Positions 21,381 through 31,690 of a DNA stretch of 64,000 nucleotides are shown in pieces (position 1 is the stretch's first letter; every line of letters starts with the position of its first letter). The notes below the pieces were generated by a model. The model made no database searches, was not told the origin of the DNA, and worked only from the letters and a program-made list of their open reading frames with translations. Source of the DNA: Piezodorus guildinii (taxonomy: Eukaryota > Arthropoda > Insecta > Hemiptera > Pentatomidae); NCBI GenBank assembly GCA_023052935.1, contig CM041294.1:21290635-21354634 (forward strand), given 5' to 3'. The translations under genes and the position numbers were made by a program.

Positions 21381-22292
21381 TTTTTACTTTCACTTACTAT
21401 ATATAGTAAGGTAAAGTATTGCGATCGTGAAAATTTTCGAATTACAGTTTTCGACGGAAATACACATTTTATGGTCCTCTGAGTGCAAATAACCAAATCC
21501 CGCTAAAAGGTCTGTGTGTATGTGTGTCCGTGTGTGGTAACTCCCGGGCGGAGACAAAAAGTCCTGTGAAACTGAAATTTCATATTTGAGACAACTATAC
21601 GCCCGAGACGTTATAAAACCTTTTTCATTAAAATGAACTTGCCAGGAGAGCCACTTTATACCATGTATTTTGCATCTTTTTTCGATTTTCTCGAAAACGG
21701 TTCCGACGATTTTGATTAAACTCGCTATATCAATGTAAAATTTAATATTCTTTAACATCGTGTAAGTTTCATTCTGAATAAAAGAGTCTGACAGGGCTTA
21801 AATGCCGATATTTTAATTTTTTTTTCCTCTTAAGTACCTTTAATTTTGTAGATTCTACAAAAATAACCATAATATCTTGTTATCATTGATAAATAAAAGC
21901 TAAATATGTAAGCTGTGCGCATTTTAAAAACAACTAAAGGAGAAAACTGAAAAATATTTTTTTAATGCATTTTTTTGTTTTTGAACATAAGAACAGTAAT
22001 GTACATGTATGGTATACCGTTTAAAAGCTAAAGATTTTAGAAAAAATATTATCTTATACACAAGCTTTTAAAAGTTAATAACGAGTGATGAAAAGCCGAT
22101 AAAACTAAGTAATTATTTTAGATAATAATATAATAGATGTTTCAATAAAGCACATGTTTCTGTAGAAATTCCATTTAATTAATTTTTAAACTGTTTCACT
22201 CATTTTTATCTTTTACTGTACTTGAAAATTCTTTAATCGATTTTAAAAACGGAGGTAAGTGAAAATCGTGTGTTGCCCGCACCAAAGTTTTT
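21381..22292 (+). repeat. REP copy, full length
   Basis: This begins TTTTTACTTTCACTTAC, then TATATATA, then GTAAGGTAAAGTATTGCG. The 5' end is therefore an inverted repeat around TATATATA. It ends GGAGGTAAGTGAAAATCG...GCACCAAAG at 22290. All internal landmarks are present. The reverse strand carries a 122-codon open frame (21390-21758), whose equivalents recur in other copies. Confidence 0.88.
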
Positions 22293-22586
22293 AAAATACA
22301 AACTACAAGTATTACCTACACGATATTTTTTTTTTTAGTAACAACAATTTTTATTGAGAAAATTTTACAATCTGTCCCAATTTGGACATTAATAGTATTG
22401 CTGAATGATATCAAACATACTACATTCATACAATATTTACACAACATAAAATTACAATAAAATATATACACAATAATGAATCAATACAAAAGTCAATAAT
22501 TCACTTATACCTATATACACATACACACACTCATACATACATCACATTGAGTGGAGAATCTAGCCAGTACTAGAACTCCAATATAT

Positions 22587-25270
22587 TTACAAAAGGTCGC
22601 GGGGCCACTGCCGTTTCAACCTTCTAGGTGGGTTGTATGGATGAGTAGAGCTGGATAGGGATTGAGCTAAAGGATTAGGATGATGAATGAGGTTCTGGTG
22701 GAATTTGGAAAATTTGGATGGAATTAGGTCTGAAATAAATGGAACATTAAGGTCGTGGTGCAAGGTATAATTGGAGACATAATAAGGAGCATTTACTATT
22801 GTACGAAGGACTTTGGATTGAAAGGATTGAATGCGTTTGATGTTAGAACGTTTAGCTGTCCCCCACAGTTCAAGTCCGTAGGTCCAGATGGGCTTCAGTA
22901 TTGTCTTGTAGATTAATAATTTGTTTTCAACTGTAAGTTCAGATTTTCTGTTGAGTAGTCGGTATAACTGTCCGAATCGTCGGTTGAGTTCTTGTCTTTT
23001 AAGTCTTGTATGTGGGTTCCAAGTCAATCTTTTGTCTAACAGTAAGCCAAGATACCGGACTGTATCTGAGAGAGGAATCGGTAATGAGTTGAAATAAACT
23101 GGCGGACAGGATTTTCGTCTAAGAGTGAAGGTTATGTGTTTACATTTGGCTTCGTTCACCTTTACACGCCAGTTATTACACCAGTGTTCGATAAGGAAAA
23201 GGTGTCTCTGAAGGTTTAAGGATGCTGTTTCAGGATTGGAACTGGATGATAGGATGGCGGTGTCATCTGCAAAAGTTGCCAGAAAGGTATCAGGATGTGT
23301 AGGAATATCAGCAGTGTAAAGGATGTAGAGGATGGGTCCCAAGACGCTGCCTTGAGGAACACCGGCCTCAACGGGATAAAGGTTAGAAAATTCTTCACCA
23401 CAGCGAACTCGGAAGGAACGGTTCGAGAGATAGGATCGGAGAATGAGGTATAGGGACTGGGGTAAATGGGTTTTCAGCTTGAAGAGTAATCCAGTGTGCC
23501 ATACCCGGTCAAAAGCTTGCGCAATGTCCAGAAACGCACCAGAACAATACTCTTTGCATTCAAGAGCTGAGGAAATATGGTCTAAAACTCGGAGCCCTGT
23601 TGAACTGTGGAATGCTGAGGACGGAATCCAAACTGATGGGAAGGAAGATTTTGAGATTCTAATATGGGTAGGATACGTTTTAGAAGAAGCCTTTCGAAGA
23701 TTTTTGAGAGGATGGGGAGTAGACTAATAGGCCTGTAGGATGAAGTGTTGTTGGAAGGTTTACCTGGTTTTAAAAAAAGGATGATGGTGGAATGTTTCCA
23801 CAGGAGAGGAAAATAGGTGGTGCGTAGGATGCAGTTGTAGATATAGGTTAGGAATATAATAGCTTTCTGCGGAAGTTGTCGGAGGATCTGGGAAGTAAGG
23901 AGATCGTGTCCAGGAGATTTACGGAGAGTCAGTTTTTGGAGAAGATATTTGACCTCAGAGGGATTAATAGCTTTAGGAGGTAGGGAAAGTGGAATCGGTG
24001 ACATAAGAAAGTCTTGCACTTTTGCGGTGTGATTGATGTGGGATTCCGGGTGAGGAGTGAATACTTTGGAGAGGTGTGTGGCGAATTCCTCGGATTTATC
24101 TTCATCAGACGCAGCCCAGGAGTTATCACCACGTCGGAGAGGATGGGAAACATGATGGTATTTTAGGATCTTTTTCGTGACATTCCACAGGGAATTATCA
24201 CGAGCTGATAGAGAGGAGAGGTAGGAATTAAAGGACTGGGAACGGAAGTTCGCCAACTCCCTCTTCAATTGTCTACAATAGAAGTTATAGGAGCGGCGAT
24301 CTGTTGGGTGTCGGGTGCGCTGCCATAATGATCTTGCTCGGCGTTTGGTGTGGATAAGGTCTATAATAGGTTGTGGAAAATGATTTTGGTCTGGATTTAT
24401 ATTGGAGTGTTTAGGAGAGGAAGCAGTCCAGACAGCTTGTTGGATGGCGGTGGTAAAGGAATAGACGGAATTATCTAGGTCATCTTGGGTTTTGAGGGTT
24501 ACTCTGAGGTCAATATTATCGGTCAGGATTTGGCGGAAAAGGTTCCAGTTGACAGGGCCTCGGATGAATGATGGTGGAATGGGTTTTGGAATTGGAGTGA
24601 GAGATACTTTTAGGATCAGTGGACTATGGTCTGAGGATAGTTCATCAAGGCGAGTTAAAGACAAGTTGAGAGAGCCTAATCCGCTGTGGATAAAGAAGTC
24701 GAGGATGTCAGGATTGCGGTTAGGATCGGTTGGCCAGTAGGTAGGGGAGTCAGGAGGCAGGATATTAAAATTTCGGGAGTTGAGTTCAGACAGCAAATTT
24801 CGTCCCCGAGAATTCGTGGTTCTGGAACCCCACTGCTGATGCTTGGCGTTTAAGTCTGCACCCAGAATGAAACGATTTCCTAAGGAATCCAGGAAGGATA
24901 AAAATTCAGAATTGGAAATGGAATGTTTAGGAGGGCAATATGCAGATGTGAGGGTTACCGGAAAGGAAAAAGTCTTGATTACTATGGCTGTGGCTTGTAG
25001 GAAATCATAGGTGGGAAGTGGGAGTAAATGATGAGAGAGGGATTGGTGGACAATGATAGCAGAACCGGCATGGGCTTTACCGTCTGGGTGGTCAGTACGG
25101 TATGTCATGTATTGCGGTATTTTGAAGTACTGTTTAGTCGTTAGTCTTGTTTCAGTTATAAGTGCAACATCGATTGTTTTGTCTTGCAACAACGCTGTCA
25201 GTTCGTCAGTATGATTTCTAACACCATTCGCATTCCAAAGGAGAATGGATAAGGAGTTAGGTGAAGTCAT
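22587..25270 (-). pseudogene. Jockey LINE ORF2, endonuclease and reverse transcriptase, one frameshift
   Basis: About 895 codons starting MTSPNSLSILLWNANGVRNH at 25270. The apurinic-type endonuclease covers roughly residues 1-220, with LITETRLT, GADLNAKHQQWGSRTTNSRG and SSDHSPLIL. Reverse transcriptase follows: KPGKPSNNTSSYRPISLLP, QFGFRPQHSTVQQG and the catalytic FADDTAIL near 23260. The C-terminus is WTYGLELWGTAKRSN and RLKRQWPRDLL. A one-base loss near 23605 (compare copy 2, GAGTCCTTGCTG) shifts the frame just before the palm domain, splitting the protein at 23582. Otherwise it is intact. The enzyme nicks the target and primes cDNA synthesis there. Confidence 0.93.
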
Positions 25271-26587
25271 TTAAGGATTTTTCAAGGCAGGGATAAGATT
25301 TGATACTAGATTTGTAAGGAGTGATACAAGCGGCATAACAAGAGATTTAATTTCGGAGATGAACGATGTCATTAGACTGGTAAGATCTGTGGCGTTTGAT
25401 GGTGGAGGGATATGAGAAATTTGATGTTGAGGAGTTTTTTGAAGGTCAGGTAAACTTTGAGGGATAGATTGTTGTACAATAGATTGAGAATGTTGAGGAA
25501 AACGTTGTTCCGGCAGGGCCTCGACTTCATGACTCTGGTTCCCACCTCCAAGCAAGTGGGCAAATGACAAGTTAGAATTTACAAGTTTAGATGGTTCTCT
25601 TCTGCTTCTGATTGGTGTAGCTGTTTCATTCGGATCCTGAGGTTTTTGGTATCTGGTTCTGAGTTTCTTGTAGATTTCACATCCCTTGTAGTTAGCCGGG
25701 TGGTCCTTGAGGCACAGAGCACATACAGCGGGTGTAGATCTTGATCTTGTACATTCTTCAGTTTTATGCTGTTCACCGCATTTCACACAGCGTGGTATGT
25801 GATGGCAATAACTTTTGGTATGACCATATGCCTGACAGTTATGGCACTGGACTATTTCTTTCTTTGTGTAAGGTTTTTCAACTTTTACACGGGTATAGTA
25901 CAGTCTGCTGAGGTCATAGATTTTTTCGACTCCTGCTGATGGTTCCAAGTCCACGAAGAATAGAGGCAGTGGACTTTTATCTTTTAGAACGTTGGTGACT
26001 TGCCTCACTTGGAATCCTAATTCTGTCAGTTCTTCTTTGATTGCTTCAACGGGTGTTGAGGAATGTAGGTTTCTGATTACGACCCTTAATGCTCTCTCTT
26101 GGCGCAGCTGATAAGTATGAAAGTCAGCTTTGGTCTCAGTCAGATATTTTACAATCTTTCTGTAGGTTTCAGCAGTAGTCGGAGATATTTTAGTATCATT
26201 GGTTCTACTTATACAATAATAACTATTAGGATCTGTTACTTTGTTTAAATGCGCACACATCAGTTTAAAATTTTTAATATTTTTAACAAATATTGGTGGA
26301 GGTAGTGGTTCTCTGGGTATAGGAGAAGATTCCATGGTTTCTTTTTCATTTTGGAGGATCTGAAATGGATTCGGTGTAAAAAACGGAGATTCATCAGTTA
26401 TTCCTTGTGATGATGTGCTGGGCTGTGGTTCAGATCCTAATGAGGTAGCTGACGCGGTCGCTGGTGGAATCATTTTTTTATTTTGTTCACGGCGGGGTCT
26501 CTGTTTTGTAGGAGACGAGTTAGAACCTGCAGATCTAGATCTTTTACTTGCAGACTTTGAGGACATGACTTGATGAAAATATCTCAT
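25271..26587 (-). CDS. Jockey LINE ORF1, Gag-like nucleic-acid-binding protein
   Basis: 438 codons from the first ATG; a second ATG 7 codons on (MSSKSASKRSRS) is an equally good start. The N-terminus is basic and serine-rich. A PRE_C2HC-type region (residues about 165-245, LRVVIRNLHSSTPVEAIKEE) precedes three zinc knuckles at about 247-300: CHNCQAYGHTKSYC, CVKCGEQHKTEEC and CALCLKDHPANYKGC. The product coats LINE RNA and helps form the retrotransposition particle. ORF1 ends TAA, directly followed by the ATG of ORF2 (TAAATG), pointing to termination-reinitiation for ORF2 translation. The frame is uninterrupted. Confidence 0.93.
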   Translation of the reverse strand: MRYFHQVMSSKSASKRSRSAGSNSSPTKQRPRREQNKKMIPPATASATSLGSEPQPSTSSQGITDESPFFTPNPFQILQNEKETMESSPIPREPLPPPIFVKNIKNFKLMCAHLNKVTDPNSYYCISRTNDTKISPTTAETYRKIVKYLTETKADFHTYQLRQERALRVVIRNLHSSTPVEAIKEELTELGFQVRQVTNVLKDKSPLPLFFVDLEPSAGVEKIYDLSRLYYTRVKVEKPYTKKEIVQCHNCQAYGHTKSYCHHIPRCVKCGEQHKTEECTRSRSTPAVCALCLKDHPANYKGCEIYKKLRTRYQKPQDPNETATPIRSRREPSKLVNSNLSFAHLLGGGNQSHEVEALPEQRFPQHSQSIVQQSIPQSLPDLQKTPQHQISHIPPPSNATDLTSLMTSFISEIKSLVMPLVSLLTNLVSNLIPALKNP

Positions 26588-26921
26588 TGATTAAGAAAAT
26601 AATAATAATAAATAAATAATGAGATAAGAATTAAAGATAAAAGAAAGATAATTAAAAGAAAAGCAAGCCCGAGCTTGCCGAGCTAGCGGCAATCAGCTGA
26701 TCAGTGACCCTCCTTTCACTTTTTCGTGATTGTACAAAGTAAATTATAACTTTGCTTACCGAAACTTCTCCAATATTCACTGCCGTAATATTCCTGAGGT
26801 CTAGTGATGTTCTCCAGACTGAATTCTAGCGAATTCCTACTGAAAAAAGCAAAAATCTGAGAGACGATGTAACGTATGACTGTTATCATCGAGCGCATCA
26901 GCTGATTTTATACACGATATT

Positions 26922-27189
26922 AAAAAAAAAAAAAAAAAGTATTTGATTCAATAAATATAAGGATTCGTGTAGTTTCCAGACCAACGGACAAGGAAGTAAT
27001 AAAGCAAGTAAAATTTAGATACTTCAATAATTTATAAACCTTTAAATGTTATTTATATTATGCTATAAAAAAAAAAGAAAAATTATATTCTTAAATTAAG
27101 GAGGATAATTCTTATACTTAGAGAATAATTCGGCAATACTGCCTGGGATTTTATCTTTTCTAAACCTTCAGAACTAAAAAAACACTCTA
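26922..27189. other. AT-rich flank of the LINE
   Basis: A poly-A stretch of about 17 bases directly follows the right-hand target duplication, so the LINE probably inserted beside an existing A-run. Nothing else was recognised. Confidence 0.5.
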
Positions 27190-27400
27190 TATCTACATGT
27201 TTAACCCACTCTCCTCTGGCGACTCTATCAACATAAGACCTTTGAACCTACTCATTCAAAACCACAGAACTGCTTCCTTCAGTAGATCTTTATTTCGTTG
27301 TTATCGCGCGTCTTTATTTTGGAATTCCTTCCCCATTTCCATTCGTAAATTCCGTTCCCTAACTTCCTTCAAGCATCATCGATCCATAACCTTGAAAATC
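27190..27400 (+). pseudogene. LINE C-terminal fragment (CR1/I-like)
   Basis: The reading NHRTASFSRSLFRCYRASLF followed by WNSFPISIRKFRSLTSFK resembles the common C-terminus 'RxxSFxRSFFxxxxxLWNSLPxxIRxxxSLxxFK' of several LINE clades. It is truncated on both sides. Confidence 0.6.
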
Positions 27401-27564
27401 AATCAACCGTGCCTTTGTAAAATTAACTATTTGCATTATTTTTTGTTCATTATTAAATGTTTATCTGAATTTTTCGATGTTCTAGTATTAATAATATTTA
27501 TTTGTTTTCGGGGTAATCCCCATACAAAAGGAGTTGGTCATTACAGTTCATATGTTGACAATAT

Positions 27565-28165
27565 TCACAATATCACAAAAAATACAAAATAAAAACAACT
27601 GGACAAACATAATTAATATAAAATAAATAAAGGACACTTTTTGAAATTACAAAAAAAAAATGTAAAATAAAACAAACGAAAACAAAAATTGAACAATTGA
27701 TAAATTTAAAGTAATCTGTTAATAAAATATAGATCTTTCAATTTTATAGCCTAATGCAAAGTATGCTTAACAATGTAAAATAATATTATAAGTTAAAGAA
27801 AATGAGTAATGACAAAGAAAATAAAAAATGAAAACAAACTTATTTCACTTCATTTTTCACAAAAAATACAAAAAAATAAATAAAACCAAAACAACTGAAC
27901 ACTGTGTAAAGACATTATTAATATAAAATAAATAAAGCATACTTTTTGAAATTAACAAAAATGTAAAACAGAACAAACGAAAAACCAACAAAAATAAAAT
28001 AAAAAAATTGAACAATTGAAAATCTGTTAACAAAATATAAATCTTTCAATTTTTATAACTCAATATAAATTAGGCTACACAATGTAAAATAATATTATAA
28101 GTTAGAGAGAGAAAAAAGAAGTAATAACAAAGTAAATAAAATAAAAAGAAAACAAACTTATTTTA
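27565..28165. repeat. Diverged tandem duplication, about 300-bp unit
   Basis: Blocks such as TTAATATAAAATAAATAAAG, TTTTTGAAATTA and AATGTAAAATAATATTATAA occur twice, about 300-315 bp apart, in the same order and strand. A/T-rich and non-coding. Confidence 0.75.
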
Positions 28166-28174
28166 CTTCACTTT

Positions 28175-28375
28175 TTGATAATAGTTGATGAGGCATTAAC
28201 CGGAAAATCAAATAGGATATTTAAGTCACTATGGATGATTTTATTTTTGACAAAGTAGGGGGCATATAAGATTCGGTTTGCAGAATTGGATGCGGGAGGA
28301 TTTAATGGTTGGTGGATCTCCATAGCTCAATCCATGAGTCTAATGAGTTTTGAGCGTGCTTCAAGTAAAAAAAAA
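28175..28375 (-). pseudogene. Jockey-type LINE fragment
   Basis: Minus-strand reading RILYAPYFVKNKIIHSDLNI matches the LRTIVNAPYYVSN...HHDLNV segment of the full-length Jockey LINEs. Short, with frameshifts. Confidence 0.7.
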
Positions 28376-28706
28376 ACATTTCTTAAATTAACAAAAATGT
28401 TACTCATTGCAGTATTATTAAGAAAGACAAATAAAAATATTCAATACATATAAATTGATGTTCTATACCAAAAAGAAAAACATACTACTACTACAAACGT
28501 TCATACCAATCCTACTTTTGGATATTTTTTTGATTGAATTTATTTTAAAGAGTTATTTCCTCAATTAAGAAAATTATATCCAATAAAATATGTAATTCGA
28601 ACAAATTAGTTAACCTTTGAGTAATGGCTGGTATGCCACATATTATTATTAAGAAGTCAAAACCATAAACCTCCACTTAAGAACAAGGTCACTAAGTAAA
28701 TAAAAA
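28376..28706. other. AT-rich interval, nothing recognised
   Basis: No features found. Confidence 0.5.
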
Positions 28707-28928
28707 TTAAGCATTGTTTTGAGAAGGTCCAACAATCTTACGCTCTGGTGCGTCATAATTCACAAAATAGTCATCTAAAAACACAATGACCCTATAATTA
28801 TGAAATATGTTGTATATAGCATTGGTCCACCTACAGGTAATTGGAATATTCGAATTTTCATTGTAATTAAAATCCTCATGCATGACAAATACCATTTGTG
28901 TGTGTATATTCATAAACGGTTTTAAACA
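28707..28928 (-). CDS. Candidate terminal exon of an unrecognised gene
   Basis: On the minus strand a pyrimidine-rich acceptor (CCCTTTCTTACATGTTGTAG) precedes an open frame of 73 codons ending TAA. The translation includes NENSNIPITCRWTNAIYNIF, VIVFLDDYFVNYD and APERKIVGPSQNNA. The acceptor is in phase 0. It reads like real protein in AT-rich DNA, but I do not recognise the family. It could also belong to an old transposon. No upstream exon was found. Confidence 0.42.
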   Translation of the reverse strand, partial: CLKPFMNIHTQMVFVMHEDFNYNENSNIPITCRWTNAIYNIFHNYRVIVFLDDYFVNYDAPERKIVGPSQNNA

Positions 28929-28994
28929 CTACAACATGTAAGAAAGGGCCACAAAATAGTAATAAATGTATTTATTAAAGAATTTCCCTAAATA

Positions 28995-28999
28995 TAACG

Positions 29000-29075
<76 letters not shown>
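28995..29075. repeat. (TA)n microsatellite
   Basis: About 70 bp of TA starting near 29006. Confidence 0.9.
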
Positions 29076-29079
<4 letters not shown>

Positions 29080-29458
29080 GCAGTCCCAAAATCTGTTTTT
29101 CATTAAAAACTCGTACCACACTACAATGACATTCTAATGGGCTGTCGATTGGACTCATTATCGCACGCTTCGCGAATCGTACTGCTCTCTGTTCATAATT
29201 TCAAACCATCAATAAATAAAATCTACTTAATATCACCGTATATATTATTTATGTTGTAAAGTATCATTCAGATCATGTTCATCATTTTATCAGATCATGT
29301 TATACAGCAATTAACAATTATTTTTAGAGATACTTTAATTTCAGTGTATTAAAATAAAAAGATTGATAGAAAATAATTAAATGTAGACCCATAAAGGATA
29401 ACGGACAACCCATAACTTGATAACAGAAATGGTACAATAATAAGTACTAAAATCTATA
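29076..29458. other. AT-rich interval, nothing recognised
   Basis: No gene, RNA or transposon match. Confidence 0.5.
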
Positions 29459-29775
29459 TTTTTTTTTATTTATTAATTTATTGAAATTTACAACTTTATT
29501 AGTAAATACATCAAGTAAATTGGCTCATTATATAGATAATATACATGAAAAGACATGAAGAGAATATGCCCATTGGCAACACTTCACTGGGTAATCTACA
29601 CTAGAAGGTCTCGAGGCCATCTTCTATTCAGACGCCTCGGAGGATTGTAAGGAATGGTAGAGGAAGCAAGGATTGAAACTAGTGGGTTAATGTGGGAGTG
29701 GAGTTTGTCATGGAAGGAATGATACCTCGTACGGGCCAAATCAGCAACATATGGGACATTAAGGTCACTAAAATA
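29459..29775 (-). mobile_element. 5'-truncated Jockey-type LINE, 3' end
   Basis: The T-run at 29459-29467 is the A-tail of a minus-strand insertion. The sequence encodes the C-terminus (ADLARTRYHSFHDKL, RRLNRRWPRDLL-like) and a short 3' UTR. Flanks ACTAAAATCTATAT (left) and CTAAAATATAT (right) may be a decayed target duplication. Confidence 0.75.
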
Positions 29776-29868
29776 TATTTTTTTAAAATACTAAATTATA
29801 TTCAAAGTTGGGGAAAAATGTAAATAAAATCAAAAAAATAAAACAAGAGAATTGGACAATAAAATTTG

Positions 29869-29913
29869 CTATCAGAACTATTCAAAAGATGACATTATAT
29901 GACATTATATGAC

Positions 29914-29968
<55 letters not shown>
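29869..29968. repeat. GACATTATAT triplet and (AT)n array
   Basis: GACATTATAT occurs three times in tandem at about 29890-29920 and runs directly into an AT array. Confidence 0.85.
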
Positions 29969-29974
<6 letters not shown>

Positions 29975-30300
29975 TTATAAAATTTAATTGAGGAACATCA
30001 GTATAAAGCTAGGCCGAGTGTTACATCTAAGAAAACATATAAAGCAGAACGTATAAAAACCAGGGAGAAAATGATGAGATTTAAAGTTCAATCTCGCACA
30101 CTATAGTATAGGCATAGCAAAAAATAAATACATTTAAAAAAAAAAAAATATATATATATATATATAAAGTAGTTTTAAATTAATTATAAACTAGCAATGT
30201 TATTAACATCAATCTATTAGTTATTAACTTAAAAAAATTGCCACCAAGGTAAACATGGTGAACTAAAAACAAAATAAAAAACTCCAAAAAGCAACAATCT
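29969..30300. other. AT-rich interval, nothing recognised
   Basis: Contains an A-run followed by a short (AT)n at 30138-30168. Confidence 0.5.
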
Positions 30301-30313
30301 ATATTACCTAGAA

Positions 30314-30481
30314 CTAAAAAGTGACGGTGGCTCTTAGAAAATGGTTATAGAGATACCCATAGCCTGCAGCTGCGGTAAGGAAACCAAGGTTGGTAGCAAA
30401 CCATGTGGCTCCCTCAAGGCTGATAGTGGAACCACAAGCTGTGTAAGGAGAACCACATAGGGCTGCAATGAACCTCATGAA
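30314..30481 (-). CDS. Candidate terminal exon, possible membrane segment
   Basis: On the minus strand TTTTTTGATATTCTACAG is a fair splice acceptor. The exon then reads FMRFIAALCGSPYTACGSTI and continues EGATWFATNLGFLTAAAGYG to RATVTF and TAG (56 codons, phase 0). The alanine/glycine-rich hydrophobic run could be one transmembrane helix. The plus strand of the same block is also open over 35 codons with a cysteine-rich translation, so the coding strand is not certain. The family is not recognised. Confidence 0.35.
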   Translation of the reverse strand, partial: FMRFIAALCGSPYTACGSTISLEGATWFATNLGFLTAAAGYGYLYNHFLRATVTF

Positions 30482-30497
30482 CTGTAGAATATCAAAA

Positions 30498-30850
30498 AAT
30501 AAGCACAGCTTCTTCACTTAACAAATCTAAGCTAATTTCACAAGATGGGACTCTATCCCCTACATCTAAGACTCTATCACCAACAGGAAGGTCACAAAGC
30601 TGACAACGATATGTAGGGAGCTTCAGCCTTGACTGAGGGATCAATGATAAAAATAAATGAAACTAAAATGCGGTGAGCCCCGTCAAAGGAGGAAGGTTGT
30701 TGATTCACGAATAAAGAAGACATCCTTGTCCGCCTCCTCATCCCTCTCTTAGAATGTATCCTTTACAGCAGAAGAATTCGCCTACAAGGAAGGATTCAAG
30801 AAATTTCAATCCAAACCACAAGGGGCTTTGAAATAAAAAAAAAAAAAAAT
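30498..30850. other. GC-richer island with A-tail and exon-like frame
   Basis: The minus strand from the acceptor-like CATTGATCCCTCAG (near 30640) is open for about 46 codons (LKLPTYRCQLCDLPVGDRV, EISLDLLSEEAVLIF, stop near 30498). On the plus strand the block ends in a 15-base A-run (30835-30849) like a retroposed transcript. I cannot decide between a host exon and an old retroposon. Confidence 0.3.
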
Positions 30851-31550
30851 ATGGTCTTTAAGCTTATTTCAAGGTAAACTGGTCGCTGAATATACGACAA
30901 CCCAGAATAGAACTAATCCAAAACTATTCAAAGATCGAGCTAAACAGAACCGGCTAACTTTTTAAAGTTATAGAGAAAGTTATGATCTGGGAATAAATGT
31001 TATGATCGGAAGGTGAAAAATCATCAGTCAAATATGTGAGCTCTAACCCAATTTAACACATCAAAGCAATTTACGCCTTGATTCTCTGGCTAGATTCTAT
31101 AAGGATAGAACTAATAAAACTAGAAACTAATGAGCGTAGACAATGATTAAATGAATTTTAGGAAAAATTTCGTAAGCAAGCTCAAAAAAAAATTAGTTTT
31201 GGCATGACAGCAATAAAAACAAAAACTATTAATTCCTAAACGTGATTTATGCAGGTAGGCACATTCAAAGAACAAACAATTATATGCATATTGACCCTTG
31301 TTATGATGATTGAAATGGTCAATTCTTTTAAGAGTTATAAGTTAGTCAATTTTCATAGTAATTTCAATATCGCTGGTTTATTTTCTTAATATTAAACCTT
31401 TTATTTTATTTTTTTAATATATTTGTATTAATTTTTACAACTGTATATACAACAAGTAAAAGGGCTAAAATTACAAATATAGGCGTGAAAGCCTTGTGAA
31501 GAAGCTACCCAATAGTGACACTATAATCATTATTTTAGGTAGCACTGTAA
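30851..31550. other. Unannotated interval
   Basis: No gene or known repeat recognised. Confidence 0.45.
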
Positions 31551-31554
31551 TGTT

Positions 31555-31612
31555 TATTTTATTCGCAGGTCTCGAGGCCACCGTCTTTTCAGGCGCCTCG
31601 GAGAAATAATAA
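31555..31612 (-). pseudogene. Short Jockey LINE end
   Basis: CGCAGGTCTCGAGGCCACCG and AGGCGCCTCGGAG match the C-terminal coding end of the LINE fragment at 29459-29775. Confidence 0.55.
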
Positions 31613-31690
31613 AGTAATTTTCACAATTTACATAATAAACAAAACCAATTATTAATTTGGGGTACGAAGATAACTTAGTCAAATCTATTA

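Larger units (their letters stand above)
22328..26910 (-). mobile_element. Complete Jockey-type LINE (copy 1)
   Basis: 4.58 kb, flanked by the perfect 11-bp duplication TACACGATATT at 22317-22327 and 26911-26921. On the minus strand it has a 5' UTR of about 320 bp, ORF1 (25271-26587), ORF2 (22587-25270), a 3' UTR and an A-tail (T-run at 22328-22336). Only one frameshift, in ORF2, was detected. Low damage and the intact duplication suggest a recent insertion. It lies just after the 3' end of a REP copy. Confidence 0.95.
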
